From an uncultured Variovorax sp. (lineage in GTDB: Bacteria; Pseudomonadota; Gammaproteobacteria; Burkholderiales; Burkholderiaceae_C): a stretch of DNA of 6,433 nucleotides. The notes under the pieces are model-generated. The model was not told where the DNA came from. It was given only the letters and a program-made list of their open reading frames with translations, and did no database searches. Below are positions 5,905 through 6,433 of the stretch, in pieces. The stretch covers positions 1 to 6,433 of the forward strand of contig CAIQMJ010000721.1 of the NCBI GenBank assembly GCA_903872875.1. Reading direction: 5' to 3'. Each line of letters starts with the position of its first letter. Position 1 is the first letter of the stretch. A program made the position numbers and the translations under genes.

Positions 5905-6433
5905 GTGGAGGTTGAGCCCAAGCTCGCCGTCGAGATCCGGGGCCTGCACAAGCGCTACGGCGACAACGCCGTGCTGCGCGGTATCGACCTGAACGTCCAC
6001 AGGGGCGAGGTCATCTCGATCATCGGCCCCTCGGGGTCGGGCAAGAGCACGCTGCTGTCCTGCATCAACTTCATCGAGCCGTACGACGAGGGCGATGTGC
6101 TGGTCGACGGCCAGCTCGTGGGCTACGAATTCAAGCTCGGCGGGCGCATGCTGGCCGGCGAAGACCGCCTCAATGCGCTGCGCCGCAAGGTGGGTTTCGT
6201 CTTCCAGCAGTACAACCTGTTCCCGCACATGACCGTGCTGCGCAACATCACGCTCGGGCTGATCCAGGTGCAGGGCATGGCGAAGGACCGTGCCGCCGAA
6301 ATCGCACTGGCGCAGCTGGACAAGGTGGGCCTGCGCGCCAAGGCCGGCAGCTATCCCAATGAACTCTCAGGCGGCCAGCAGCAGCGCGTGGCGATCGCCC
6401 GCGCGCTGATCAACGCGCCGCGCCTGATCCTCG
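5905..6433 (+). CDS. ABC transporter ATP-binding protein (HisP/GlnQ family), partial
   Basis: This is the first 176 codons of the ATPase that powers the importer; family members are about 240-260 residues, and the gene runs off the window end. Visible motifs are the A-loop RYG (17-19), Walker A GPSGSGKST (41-49), the Q-loop at Gln101 in VFQQYNLFPHMTVLRN (99-114), and the signature LSGGQQQR (154-161). The window stops at RLIL, the beginning of Walker B, so the catalytic Glu and switch His cannot be checked. The segment at about 74-95 between Walker A and the Q-loop matches the insertion seen in HisP. The start is GTG, 12 bases after the binding-protein stop. It is the last visible gene of the plus-strand operon and no defect is seen in the part present. 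Confidence 0.95.
   Translation, partial: MEVEPKLAVEIRGLHKRYGDNAVLRGIDLNVHRGEVISIIGPSGSGKSTLLSCINFIEPYDEGDVLVDGQLVGYEFKLGGRMLAGEDRLNALRRKVGFVFQQYNLFPHMTVLRNITLGLIQVQGMAKDRAAEIALAQLDKVGLRAKAGSYPNELSGGQQQRVAIARALINAPRLIL

Overview
The window is GC-rich, densely coding bacterial DNA with strong third-position G/C bias. All seven proteins look proteobacterial, and the style of the genes (polar amino acid type ABC transporter, HyuC/AllC-type amidohydrolase, TRZ/ATZ-type amidohydrolase) best fits a Burkholderiales beta-proteobacterium such as the Comamonadaceae or Alcaligenaceae. That placement is an inference from composition and remembered families, not from a search.

The layout is two divergent transcription units that share one 311-base intergenic region (2668-2978). 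The minus-strand unit, reading leftward, holds a fold-type I PLP-dependent aminotransferase (2667-1516), an alpha/beta hydrolase (1504-623), and a zinc-dependent M20 amidohydrolase of the N-carbamoyl-amino-acid hydrolase / allantoate amidohydrolase group (614 to the window edge, 5' half only). The plus-strand unit holds a TRZ/ATZ-type amidohydrolase (2979-4403), a polar amino acid ABC transporter permease (4414-5067), its periplasmic binding protein (5113-5892) and its ATPase (GTG start at 5905, cut by the window end). Gaps inside each unit are 8-45 bases, so each is probably one operon.

The most striking non-coding signal is a motif present twice, once on each strand, directly in front of each operon's first gene: TGGCATA-N4-CTGCTT. 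Its GG-N10-GC spacing is that of a sigma-54 (RpoN) -24/-12 promoter. Between the two copies lie three short dyads at distances suited to enhancer-binding-protein sites. This suggests that both operons are switched on together, possibly under nitrogen control.

Taken together the window looks like an uptake-and-catabolism module for a small nitrogenous compound. The binding protein and ABC transporter import it, the TRZ/ATZ amidohydrolase deaminates or opens a ring, the M20 enzyme cleaves a ureido or amide bond, and the alpha/beta hydrolase and aminotransferase process the carbon skeleton. The substrate cannot be read from the sequence. Two hints suggest it is not an ordinary amino acid: the binding protein has Asn where this family normally carries the Asp that contacts the alpha-amino group, and the aminotransferase has Lys where the usual carboxylate-binding Arg sits.
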